From NCBI GenBank assembly GCA_941918925.1, contig OW799233.1, positions 146,384,223 through 146,448,222 of the forward strand: DNA of 64,000 nucleotides, written 5' to 3'. Below, one piece after another: positions 23,915-35,900 of the stretch (its first letter is position 1; each line of letters opens with the position of its first letter). The notes below the pieces were generated by a model, which searched no databases, was not told the origin of the DNA, and saw nothing but the letters and a program-made list of their open reading frames with translations. The translations under genes and the position numbers were made by a program. This DNA comes from Phyto melanocephala (Eukaryota; Arthropoda; Insecta; Diptera; Rhinophoridae).

Positions 23915-26408
23915 CCTTTACCACAGATTAAACAGAAAACCATTTCCGCCCATATGTGAATGTCATTCTTCTCTTTATGAGTAAAGGTAATCCAAACAGA
24001 GACAGTTAAGTTACTCGCTCGTATAACTTGATTTTAAATTTACAGCAAACTTTAATATACCAATTAGATAAAACAAATACTTTGCAGATAAAATTGGACT
24101 ACGTGATCTATTTTATCTAAATGGACTAATTACAACATGGTCCTATATAATGCCGTCATGGACCATATCATTTTTAAACAAAAGATTGTAGTTAAACGAC
24201 AAGTAGTCATGTGCTAACGATTACATAAATTGTAGTCAAGACGTGTATAATGGTCCTATGGGTGCTCAATCGAGTAGTGACAAAGAGTAGTTTTGAGATT
24301 ACTCCGATAGTTTATATGGTCCAGCCCTAGGTCATCGTAATGTTAAGTCGACCACGTTTTCTCTATACATTAGGGTGATCTTTGGATTACTCCTAGTTCA
24401 TTGCGGAGTATACTTTACATGCGTGAATGGACTAGTCTTGTTATCTGCGGGGTACTATCATTTATTTATGGTTCCACAGAAAGAATAAAGTTAATAAATC
24501 AAAGAGAGTAGTGAACAAAAAACATTCTAAATAAGGAAAGTTTCCGAAAATTTTTTTACTGTACATTATTTACGATTTGTGTTTCATGGAAAGAGAAAAT
24601 CATTGAAGGAAAAAAAAGATTCACGATTGGGGTCAATATTCACGTTAACTTAAATTTATTTGCAATCATATTTCAAAGCTGTTAATGAAGCATTGTATGC
24701 GGAATGTAAAATTCTCGATAAATTTTTAAAATCAGCAATATTTGTTTTGTATTAAAAAACCTACTGTTTATTGTGCCAATCAAGACACATATACCATAGC
24801 ATGTCCTCTTCGTACGTTTATTTTGATTCGACAGGTAGTTTTTAATTTTTTCGTGTACTAATTTTTGGCTTTATCTATCAAAGTTCATAATATTCTTTAA
24901 CCTGGATAGTTCAACAGTAATTTTTAATTTGAGAAAACAAAAAAAAAATCGAATTGTAAGAGAGAAAGAGAATTATAATTTTTCAATATTATTTTTTTTA
25001 TTTTTTAATAAAATTCTTAACTAAATAAAACTGTTGTTTATTTTTTACTTTAAAAATCGTTCCGCTAGATTTTATTTATTTTTTAATAGTTCGATTCGAC
25101 GAAGTGTAACCTGAATATACTAAAATGAAGAGTAACCATCCAGAATTAAACATCAAACTTCCTACGTAAAAATTAAAGCAATAAATTTTCACCGAACTGC
25201 AATTAATTGGTAAATACTATATTCAAAACAAATCCCTAAGGTATGCTATAGTTTTCATTTAAAATTTTTATTGTAACGATATGTATGTTCGTTTGCATAT
25301 GTATAACGACAATTTCAGTTTAGTTTGCTAACAAAAAACAGAATCTTTAAATAATAATAATTACTATAAAAAATATTACACTTTGATAGCGGTTTTCTGC
25401 TTGATATGTATCGTCTTATTTTGTATAACTATATGTTTATATGTAAGTGTTTATAAATGTGATTCCTGCAAAATTGTTCTAGGAGTGTGATAATAATAAG
25501 ATTCCTGTTTAAAAGAAAAATGATCACATTAAAAAAATAATAATATTTGTTAACAAATACAAATAATAACAAATCAATAAAAAATGTATTTTACTTAATT
25601 GATATCTATAATCATTACGATAAAAGCCATGCAATATAAACATAGAAATTCTGTTAAATAAATGCTTAAAATATATGATTTTAATTAAATGTAAATAAAA
25701 CAAACAGGTGAAAATAATAATATCAAAAGGATAATTTAAATAAAAAAAAAATATATAAAACCAACAACAATAACAATCAATATAAAAAGTCATATTAAAA
25801 ACCAAGTAATTAAAATATATATTTATATTGAATATTGATACAAATGAGTGAAGCATAAATTAAATGATAAAAATATAAAGTAAAATAAAAGGTTTCAGAT
25901 GTATGCATATTTGTTTACTAAAATAAATGATGCCAAATATAGACAAATTGATATTTTAAATATTGATATTTTAATTTGCAGACATACATATTAATTTAAT
26001 CAATTAAAATTTTAAGTGAGTTTTCGACTTTGACTGAAATCTAATATGGCTTACTTCATTAGCATTTGACAACTAAAAATCTTTTTATTTTGTTTGATAA
26101 AGTTTGTGTTTAGATTTTAAAAATACATTAGTTTTGTTAAATGTATTTTCGTTAAAAAATTGCTCAAACAATATGTGTTTTATAAATAAGTTTCAGCCAT
26201 CATTAACTTTTTACTTTTATTGTTTCTCATTTTTATTTTTATTTTTATTTTCATTACACTTAATATTGTCATCAGATTTAATCGTTTATTTTGGCAATAA
26301 GATCCCGTTAATATTAAAAACATTTTATTTTACAACACAATTGGTCTTTATTTTGATTTAAAATTAACCTATTGTATAGAACTTTGTCTTTTGACTGAAC
26401 TAATCTGT
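23915..26408. other. Non-coding DNA
   Basis: 24000-24480 is less AT-rich than its surroundings and repeats the short word 'tggtcc' several times, so it may be an old unique repeat; I could not identify it. A 110-codon minus-strand frame at 25524-25856 is almost all Phe, Tyr, Ile and Leu from AT-rich DNA and is not believable as a gene. Nothing else is seen. Confidence 0.4.
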
Positions 26409-26595
26409 GAGGTCTATTTAGTAGGTAGGTAGAACAGTCCGTTATATTGATCTCTTTATGACACCTGAATAGAATAGTTAGAAAAGAAGAGTAAGAGAAG
26501 CAGACCAGTCCAGAGTCTCTGGCGAGCAGCCCATAGACTAGCAGATCAGCACAATACTAACTAGTCCACCGGGGAACCCGAGGTCTATTTAGTAG
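26409..26595 (-). mobile_element. Short retroposed insertion with 16-bp target duplication
   Basis: The 16-mer gaggtctatttagtag stands on both sides (26409-26424 and 26580-26595), enclosing about 155 bp of DNA clearly richer in GC than its surroundings. On the minus strand the insert would begin tcgggttccccggtggacta and end in (ctac) repeats. A long target duplication plus a simple-repeat 3' tail fits LINE-driven insertion of a SINE or of a short LINE 3' end. No tRNA-type promoter boxes are evident. Confidence 0.65.
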
Positions 26596-28680
26596 AACAT
26601 AATGCATTTTAAGATAAAATTGAGTTCTTGTGCTCGATTTATTATTTAATTTCTTAATTCGTAAATTTAACTCACACATTAGTTGACTAAGTTTCTTAAT
26701 TGAGCAATTAAAATGTATATCTGAGTATAGTATTTATTAAATATATTGATATGTATGTAAGTTTGTCTATTTGAGTACGAATAGTAGATGTGTATGTTTA
26801 TATATGTATCTGTAATAGTGAAAACTATATTTGTTTAATTATTTATAATTTTTTAGAAACATAAGATTTAAACTTATTAACATAAATTTATAACAACTGT
26901 AGATTATAACATGTTTGTTAAAGTAAAGTATCGAATTGAAAAATTCATTTTCCATCTACTGTTTATATCCGAATTTCCTTTAGGCTATATATGATGAATT
27001 ACTAATTTACCTTCTATTAAGTTGCCATCTCAAAAAATGACTACTGACAACAATTTTCAAGCCGAATTTTTTTAATATAAAAAGTTATATTTAGAATAGA
27101 AATCAATTGTTATAAAGTTAGCTTTAGTGAGAAAATTTTTGAGAGATCTTAGATCGGCCGAAATTTGTCTATTATTTATTTATTTATCTTAAAACTACCT
27201 GTGAAAGAGGACAATTATTAGAAACAAATATAACGCTACAATTATGGAGAGTAGAATATCTTAAAAAAATATTATAATATCGCAAGTATTTTTAACAAAT
27301 TTTTTGAATATATATACAGGCTTGTCACACATTTTAATTCGTATTTGCAATTTTCCACTCAAAATATACACACCGAAAGCTGTTTTATTCGAATAATGTT
27401 AGTAAGAATGTCTACAATAGTTTTACTTTATTAATCTATGGTAGTTTTTCTTTACTGTTCCCTAAAGAAGCAAAATGCGAATTCAATTTCACTTTTGAAC
27501 GAATTGTATTTCTGCAATATGCCCGTATCTGTGTTAATCTAAATATAAAATAAAATGATGTTAAATTTTTTTTTTTAATTATTAACTTAACTACTGCTTT
27601 TAATGCCAAACTTTGTGTGGATTTTTGTTACTCAGTAACAAAAAAATGACTCTGCAGACGAAGTAATTAATAAGTAAATAAAAATTAAAACACAAAATTT
27701 TATTGCAGATCTTTTGATCATCTTGTTGAAATTGGACTATTAATCGAATGCTCATTGCAGATTACATTGAAATCGCTGAAAAATGCTATACATCTTTTTG
27801 CTTCCACTCTCAAATTCCTACTTCTTGAATAAGACAACTTTTGTTCTTTGTTTGTAAAAGGCCGATGTTAGTTTCAAAGTCTTTTGTATGAAACACTTGT
27901 ATTGCGGTTCTTGTCATTGTTCCCGTTTTTTTCTAACGCGTTGCTCTATTTGTTCGTGATACAAATTAATGCTTTAAAATTATATAAAAATGCTCAGTGA
28001 TTATCAGTAAATTTAAATTTAATTTTATTTTTTAAAGTAAAGCATGAAAAATTTGCTGTATTACAATAATATCACTAAAAATAGTGACAATTATATGTTC
28101 TGTACTTGCTTGCATACTCACACAATAATTTTTAACCCTTCCATCAGATTTTTTGTTATATTTTCTGGTTTTGCAAACAATAAGTTAAAGCTTATCCTGA
28201 GACATAAAATAAAGTCAATAATATTTGTTTGTTTTTTTTAAAGTATTACATTTGAACTCTTCTTTTTAATTTGTATTATATTTTTATATTAGGCTATAAG
28301 TTCTATGTGATAATGACAGAATATCTAGGAAAAGTTAGTTATCCGAAACTAGCTGAGTGGAATGCATTTTCGAAACCAGCTACGGTTTCATCATCAGCAC
28401 TCTTTTGATCAAATATGATTACAGTAAAACTAACTGTGCCTGCAACTGTACCTTTTTTTGCAGAATGGTGTCAGGATCCACGAACTAAAAGCTCCAAAGA
28501 CGTAAAATTGTCTAAATATGTTTCGCAAGGTTTTTACTATATATTTAAGGAGAAAATGGTTGTTTTCTATGTAACCTCAACATATGTACCCGGGCACCTT
28601 CCAAAGCAAGAGCAGATTCTTTTGCGCACACATAAGCTGTCTTGTTATTAAAATTAAAAAAAAATCTTATGCACTTTAAC
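26596..28680. other. Non-coding DNA; one unassigned 78-codon frame
   Basis: The plus-strand frame 28415-28651 (MITVKLTVPATVPFFAEWCQ...) is of more normal composition than its neighbours but has no motif I recognise, no splice context and no support. I do not call it a gene. Nothing else is seen. Confidence 0.35.
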
Positions 28681-28857
28681 ACACAGAAAAATGTTAATGA
28701 CAGTGGAATTTAAAATTGTTTAAATTATTATTACTTACTGCCGTATTCATCTGTATAATAAGCCTTAAATAAACCTAAAATATTTTTTATAAATGCGGCA
28801 GTAAGTAATAACAATTTTAAAAATTTTAAATTCCATTGTCATTACCATTTTTTGTGT
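28681..28857. mobile_element. Inverted-repeat element (MITE), 177 bp
   Basis: Arms of about 60 bp: the left arm has acacagaaaaatgttaatga, then a 'tggaatttaaaatt' block and 'ttattacttactgccg'. The right arm in reverse complement has acacaaaaaatggtaatgac and the same later blocks. Almost the whole element is stem, which suits a small foldback MITE. Confidence 0.75.
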
Positions 28858-29043
28858 CGCTTAATGCAGTTGTGGTTACATATAACAAAATTGTAAATGA
28901 TTAAATTGAAATATTTGGAAAATGTGTGGTCATTTGATTCAGTTCATTTGACTTTCTTATAAACGCCTAAAAGCATGCTATGGTATAAAGTATTTTTGTG
29001 AAGTTATTCAATATGGGTGAGTGTACTGAGTTAAACAAATAAG

Positions 29044-29413
29044 TTAGTCTCCGTTTAGACAGGGAAACATTTAGAAGGGAAACATCTGGAAACTTTTGTA
29101 TTTTCCTTCGCGGTCATACAGAGAAACATTGTTGACTGAAACGTTTCAGTTTATATTTTAATTTTATTTAGTACATTTTTTATTTTTTTATTTCTATTCA
29201 AACAAAGTCAAATATAAAACATAGAGAACAAAGAATGTCGAAAAGAAATAAAGCAAATGTCAAAAAGCATAGCAGATGTAAACAATAAGAATGAAAGCAC
29301 AAAGCGTGCCTCCGAGAATGGGAAACAAAATAATATTCTCTTCCCCACCCCTCCCTCTCTTTCAAACAAAATGTTTCCCATCCAAATGTTTCCCTGTCTA
29401 AATGGGGACTAAT
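29044..29413. mobile_element. Inverted-repeat element (MITE), 370 bp
   Basis: The left arm reads ttagtctccgtttagacagg then gaaacattt and gggaaacat. The right arm in reverse complement reads ttagtccccatttagacagg then the same gaaacattt and gggaaacat blocks. The arms are about 43 bp with few differences. The interior is non-coding. It lies 281 bp past the stop codon of the Sidestep-like gene on that gene's downstream side and contains minus-strand AATAAA words. Confidence 0.75.
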
Positions 29414-29693
29414 GATTGAAAAATATTGTGACTAATCGTCACAAATACTTAAAAAAATTATTTTCGACAGTCGTAACAAATACAAAAATATTTGTCGTTG
29501 GTTTATACTAAATACTAAATATTAAATTTTACATTATTTTACAATTACTATTTATACATTTCATTCGTTATTATATTAAAAAAATTAAATAATTATGTTT
29601 ACATTACATACAATTATTGTTATTGTACATTATTTTGGTTAAGTGACAACAGCAAAAACAAACATTATTTTACAATATATAAAACAAGAGTTT

Positions 29694-29933
29694 TTATATA
29701 CAACTTTCCTGTATTCGATTTGATGTTGTCACCACTTCCGGTCGAAATCTATATTCACTAATAGACGATGTAACCGACGGATTATTAGGACTTAGTAGGC
29801 TGACTTCCATGGGTTGTGTGGTGGGATGATACGATGATAATGATGAAGATGTTGTTGGCGTACTATATGGTAAACCCACACCCAATGGTGGACTACAGGT
29901 GGTAATGCCCTTTTTATTCAAAGTAGCATAACT
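29694..29933 (-). CDS. Sidestep-like gene, last coding exon
   Basis: The acceptor is cttacag followed by AGTTATGCTACT at 29933, in phase 0. The exon codes SYATLNKKGITTCSPPLGVG, then a Ser/Thr/Pro-rich stretch, then SEYRFRPEVV and ends RIQESCI before TAA at 29696-29694. The tail has no folded domain. The last three residues Ser-Cys-Ile fit a class I PDZ-binding motif, which would let the receptor be anchored by a scaffold protein; this is inference. No canonical AATAAA is seen on the minus strand between the stop and about 29414, so the 3' end is not fixed. Confidence 0.85.
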   Translation of the reverse strand, partial: SYATLNKKGITTCSPPLGVGLPYSTPTTSSSLSSYHPTTQPMEVSLLSPNNPSVTSSISEYRFRPEVVTTSNRIQESCI

Positions 29934-32900
29934 CTGTAAGACAAGCAATAGAAATGCAAGTTTATGAAATAGAAAGAGAATGAGATATGAGGAAGCAAAA
30001 TGTAAGAAAAATGTAATTTTAAAATGACCTTGAATATGAACAAAAGTAAGCAAATTATATATAGAAATACTTGCTGCATGTTTCGCTACTTATTTTTAGT
30101 TTATTTGTTATATTCTTTGTAGTATTTAATTTGTGTTTATGTATGTGTGTGTGTGTAAGTTCTGAGGCTATTTTAATCAGTTGTATTTAATACTGTCCCG
30201 AGCCTTTCATTTCTTCAATTTTTTTTGTATTTTCTTATATTTCTTGATTTGTATACAACGAGGACATAAAAACTGAGTGAAGGATAAAGCAGTTTAGTTA
30301 TAAAACTTCATACCATTGTGTTTAGTTTGCTTTTGTTTATTTTTTTTTAAATTCCCTGCAGCTATTAAGTAGCAAATGAAATGTGACCATGCGTTTTACA
30401 ACAAATGCATATGGTTTCTTTAAGTATGTTTATCTTGCTTAAAGTGTTTTTGTGGAAATATAAAAATAAATGGATTAAGAAAAAAAAAAACAAAAAAAAG
30501 GTAGACTTTCTTAAATATTTTTTTTAAAGATTTTTTTATTAAAAATCTCTGAATTTTAATAGGTTTAAAAACTTATGAACTAGCACTATGTAATTGTTGG
30601 TGAATAGTTGTGGCTTTATATATAAAGGAGCGAAATTATCTGAAGAAACAATAATGTGTTTCGGGAATGCAGCACTTTCCCGAGACAGTTAAAAGGCAGA
30701 TTACTTTGTGGGATCCATTTGACCGAGTTATCATTCTTAGTCATATCAACAAGTCTTAATGGTGTCAAATAAGCAAAATAAGTGAATGTGTACTGCCTAA
30801 ATCAAACACAGAGAATAAATTTTTTTGTATATTTTATACCTGAATATAGAAGAATAAACTTAAATTTTTTATGGTATGGATATTTTGTGTCCGTTATTAT
30901 ACTATTATATTTACTTATTTTATCCACCGCCACCAAAATTCTGTCATTCCATTTGTAACACATCGATGTATTTATTTAAGACTCCATAAAGCATATATTT
31001 TCTGAGTTAGGGTTTTATTTAGGGAGAGTTGATCTATATCGGTTCTTTTCTTCGTATTTTAAAAACACGATAGAGCTTAAACAGGAAAATGTAGGCGGAT
31101 AAAATATGTCAAAATATTTTCAACACCCGGAAATATGTGGTGTGGAAAATGGGCTTTTAACACAAGAGGAGACCACAAAGAACTACCTTTCAGACAACGC
31201 AACAAGGCAGAGCGATAAAATTTCAAAGTGTATTTCTTTAGTAAAAGAAATATTTTTTTCCCTTAAATTTTTCAAATTGAAACTTTACGAAAGGAGCACG
31301 AAAATTGACACGAAAATAAATATCGCACGTTTCTTTTTTGGTCTGTTTAGAATTTAAAAAGTCACAAAACTCATCAAATTTCATATACCATATAAGCTTT
31401 TGCTTAAATTGATATAATTTCTCAATATAAAAAAAAGATTTTGGAAAAATAAATTGGCCTGATATGATATATCTAAAGTATTAGCAAAAACCACTTTGAA
31501 GCGCCTATAAAGACGTCCATTTCTCAAAAACCTTCGATGTATTAATGAAATTTCAAAGTCCATATACAGACAGAGTAAGATGTATAAGATGAAATTCCGC
31601 AGTACAGATTTCTGATAAATTTAGTTATAATGCCAGAAAAAAAATGTGATTTGAACTTTAACGATTACCTCCCAAAAACACTTTTTTTTAAGTTCTTATT
31701 ATTTCTGTATAAACAAACATTTTGCAAAAATCAAAAACTCCATAATGGATTATCTAAGTTTAATTTAAACATTAATTCTGTAGTTTTAAAAGCAGGCAGT
31801 GAAATTCCCAGACAAATTTAAAGTAATATTTCTTAATTATCTCTAGCTACCGATTCATTTTCCGTTAAAATTTTTGTAAAAAAAGTAAGAAGTATCACTT
31901 CTAATGTAGAAACACTTAACTTTTCTTTGTAAGAAAGTAACACATATTTTAGCATAAAGAGATTATTTTAAAGTGGTTAATGGTTAAAACAAATGAGTTA
32001 ATTTTGAAATATAATAGTACTACACAAAATTGGCGGTGGGTAGTAAAACTGTCTTGCTGGGTGTCCTTGTGGTTTAAATATAATAAAACGAAAATCTTTG
32101 ACATCCAAACTCGTACAAAAAGTCCAATTGTATCACTGTGTGTCAAATTGCATCATCTGTAAGTGCCAATAAATTTGTAATCATCTACCTGTTAATTTTA
32201 TTATTTTCGGTCAACATCATTCTACAAGTGCTAGCCGAAAATCCACATCAAATAGTGCCTTATACATGATGCATTAGAAGTATTTAGATCTTATGATCAT
32301 TCCATTTGTCGCAAATTTGCCAATTTTGACATAAAAAAAGACAAAATACTTTTATCACATACTGTTGCACGAAACTCTGTCCGAACAGAACGTCATTTTG
32401 ATAAAAAAAATTTTATTTGTGTCCAAATCAGTTAATTATTTAGCAAAAAAAAAAGCGACAATATTCTCTATCAATTAACAATTTGCCTCTAAGACCTATT
32501 CCGGATGATGTCATAAAATTTACAAATATTAGAAATGCAATTGTTCAGTTAAACGAGCTACATATGAATATAATATTGTAGGAGAGACAAAATGTGTTAA
32601 AGATATGAAATTTTCAACAACTTTTTAGAATTCAAGAAAAATAATTATTTTTTAAACAGTTTTGTGTGGGTATTGTAGTTACATATATATTTCATTTAGT
32701 CGGGTTTAAATTAACTCCTTATTATCGCCCTTAAGAAAATAAATTTACAGGGAGGCACATAAGTAATCAATTTAGGATGATGACATTTGCTCCAAATGAC
32801 AATTTTCGCACCACATTGTTATTTATTTTAATTTATTTTTTTTTTCAATTATTTTATTTTGTTATTATCTAAAGCAGCAGTATTTCTATAGATAAGTTTG

Positions 32901-35900
32901 TATTTACATGTCTATATATATATATGTATGTGTATGTGTAGAAATAAACAGAACACCATTTTATATAAAATTCATTTGTATTTTTTAATTGTGTTTGTTC
33001 TTCTTAGCAATTTTTTGTATAGATTTTATTTATTTTTTTGTTATTTACTTACAATTTGTTTACTTGGCCTAAATGTGTAATGCAGCACCTCATTGCCAAC
33101 ACCAAGGCTTCCATTATTACTTTTTAATGAACCTAAACTAGATACGCCATCCGCACTACTTAAAGCTGACCCATTTGTTATTCCAATAACACTCCCACTA
33201 CCCATTGTAACGCAGCCGTCTGTAACAGCTTCCGTTGTGCAATAGTCACGTTGCAGTAGACGAGCCGAAGGACTGCGGAAAATAGGCGAAGCCAACATCG
33301 ACTTTAATGGACGTTTTTCTGTAATTAAATTACATAAAAAGATACATGACACGTTGTTAATTAAAATATACAGATTTATATGTGCATACTATTTTAGTAC
33401 ATTAAGATTATATTTGGGATGTTCATTAATCACGCTATTATGACATATTATTAAAAAATTCCTAAATTTTAGAATTATATTAAAGTCTTTTAATGAAAAG
33501 CAAAAATATATACAAAGAATTCCATGAGAATTTAATACAAGAAATTTCTTTGGGTGTAAAAAATTAATAAAAATGCAGTAAACACTGAATGTATTAATGT
33601 TTTACCTGGTAAAATGAAAAATTATTAATAAATTTTTCAGTTTTTAATTTGACATTTTAAAAATAAAATATTTTTCTAATTTCATCATAAATATTTTACG
33701 CCGCTAAGCATGTGCACTCGTTGGACGACTAAATTAAAGAGCATAAAAATAAAAGAGGTGGGGTTATAACAATTGTTTGATGAAATCAGCACATATGGTG
33801 TACATATGTACATATATGTATGTAAATAAGCCGAAAACTATACTTCAGCTAGAAAGTGATCTAGAAGCCCATGGCTCTATTAATCTTAAACAAATTTTAT
33901 TGAAATTAATTTAGAAAGAACGCTGAGAATGGGCTAGCTTTTTACGATGTTAAGCAAAATTTTAAAAGTCATTTTAATTATTGAGTTTTATAAATTAGTA
34001 GTCCTAAAAACCAAAATGTGATAATGTCATAAATTCCAAAGAAATTTCAAATTATTGAAAGCAGTTTTGGTTAGTTTATTTTAATATACTTAAACCTTTT
34101 TAAAGAAAATTACGACAATGCGATACTTAGGACATTCTTTGTATTCTCTTTATGTGTAAATAATATAAAAAAAATTAAATGTAATTTTATTAAAAAAAAT
34201 TTAAATAAACTTATACAACCAATACAAAACTAACAATATTTTTCTTGTATTGCATTCCTATTGTATATTCATTTATTTCATACTAATTCTCACAAAATAG
34301 TCCGCATGCTAATTGGTATAAAAAATGCAACGTTTCTTGATTGAGAACTTTAAAGTCTTCATCGCTTTATAAAAATAACGCTTGTAAAAGTTTTTTTTAG
34401 CAACTCTTTGACCAAATTTGACACAAATTTACCAGGGTTTTTCTTGACTAACTAAAAATACATTGTGTCATGGGAACCCCATGTATGTGCAAAGTTTATT
34501 TAAATATGAGGTGGTTTAATTTTTTCAGAAGACTTTTACAGATAAAAATAACGTGTAGAACAAGATGATACACAAAAAGTGATATGGGAAATCAAGAAAT
34601 CAGAGTATACATTTCCTTTTATTAAGTTGAGAACAAACGTGACATTTAGCATCGTTCTTCGACTTTTTAGCGTTGGCAGCTTTATAAAAGCAAGTGTACA
34701 AGTATAAGGCGGAATGTTTAACGGATTGAAGTTTAGGCCTCAAAGACAAAATAACCGGAATTGCTTTTGTACAGATACAATGCCATTGTTGTAAATATTA
34801 TACATTGGATCCTAAATTATTGAACCATACTCAAGAATAGGCCTGACAAGAGATGTATATAAATGTTTCGTTATATATGGATCCTTAAACTCCTTCGCCC
34901 AGCGTTTTATAAATCCAAGTACTGCACGTGCTATGTTAACCGTAACAGAGATATGTTGAAAATTTAGTTTAGTATCTAGTAAAGTTCCAAGGTCGAAGAC
35001 AGTTTTTAGTCTGTCCAAAGTATGACCGTTTAAGACATAATTCACGTTAATATGACATCTACGAAAAAAAACACATGTATTTGCATTTTTCAGGATTCAG
35101 CTCCATAAGGTTAAGATTACACCAAGAACAAAACGCATCTAAGTCCTTTTTAAGGAGGATATGATCAGCGTGATGATTATAACAAAGGAATATTTTTACG
35201 TCGTCAGCATACATTAGAACATCCGAGAATTTAATCGTATTTGGCAGATCGTTATAAATAGGAAAACAGCAATGGTCCAAGATGACTACCCTTTGAGACA
35301 CTAGAAATAACAGCAATTGGCTAAGAAGTTAGATTTTTGAAACGAACATTTTGCCTTCTATTCGTCAAATACGAATAAATCCCGTTAAGAGAGTTTTTCG
35401 TAAATCCCACCAGATAAAGTTTTTTTACTAGAAGTTTGTGATTGACTTTATCAAAAGCTTTACTAAAGACGGTGTAAATTGCATCAGCTTGCTTCTGAGG
35501 AACAAAACCACGACTTAGTAGCAAAGTAAAGTGCAGCAGATTAGTTACAGTTGAACAACCCTTTCCAAAACCAGGCTGTAAAGGAGACAATATATTTAGA
35601 TGACACTTGTTGACAAAGATGGTCTGTTATGATTTTCTAAATATATCTAAGCATTAAGATACGAATGTAAGTCCAAAGTGAACTGTTTTTTCCAAAATAT
35701 TATTTTTATAATAAAATTTACATTGTTAGTTCATTGAAGGAAATTGTAATGACAATATTTTTACTAATAATAATTTCCATTAACAATCAATAACCACCAA
35801 ATGTATTGCCAAGAAGAAACAAAAAAAAACAAGTAAGAGCACTATATTCGGCTGTGCCGAATCTTTTATACCCACCACCAATTTTGTGTACATTTAAAGC

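Noticed and set aside
24000..24480. Less AT-rich block with repeated tggtcc words
   Set aside because: No inverted or tandem structure, ORF or family resemblance strong enough to call.
25524..25856. 110-codon minus-strand ORF rich in Phe, Tyr, Ile and Leu
   Set aside because: Composition follows from AT-rich DNA, with no motif, no splice context and no signal of a real protein.
28415..28651. 78-codon plus-strand ORF of fairly normal composition
   Set aside because: No domain or motif recognised and nothing around it supports a gene; a protein search would be needed.
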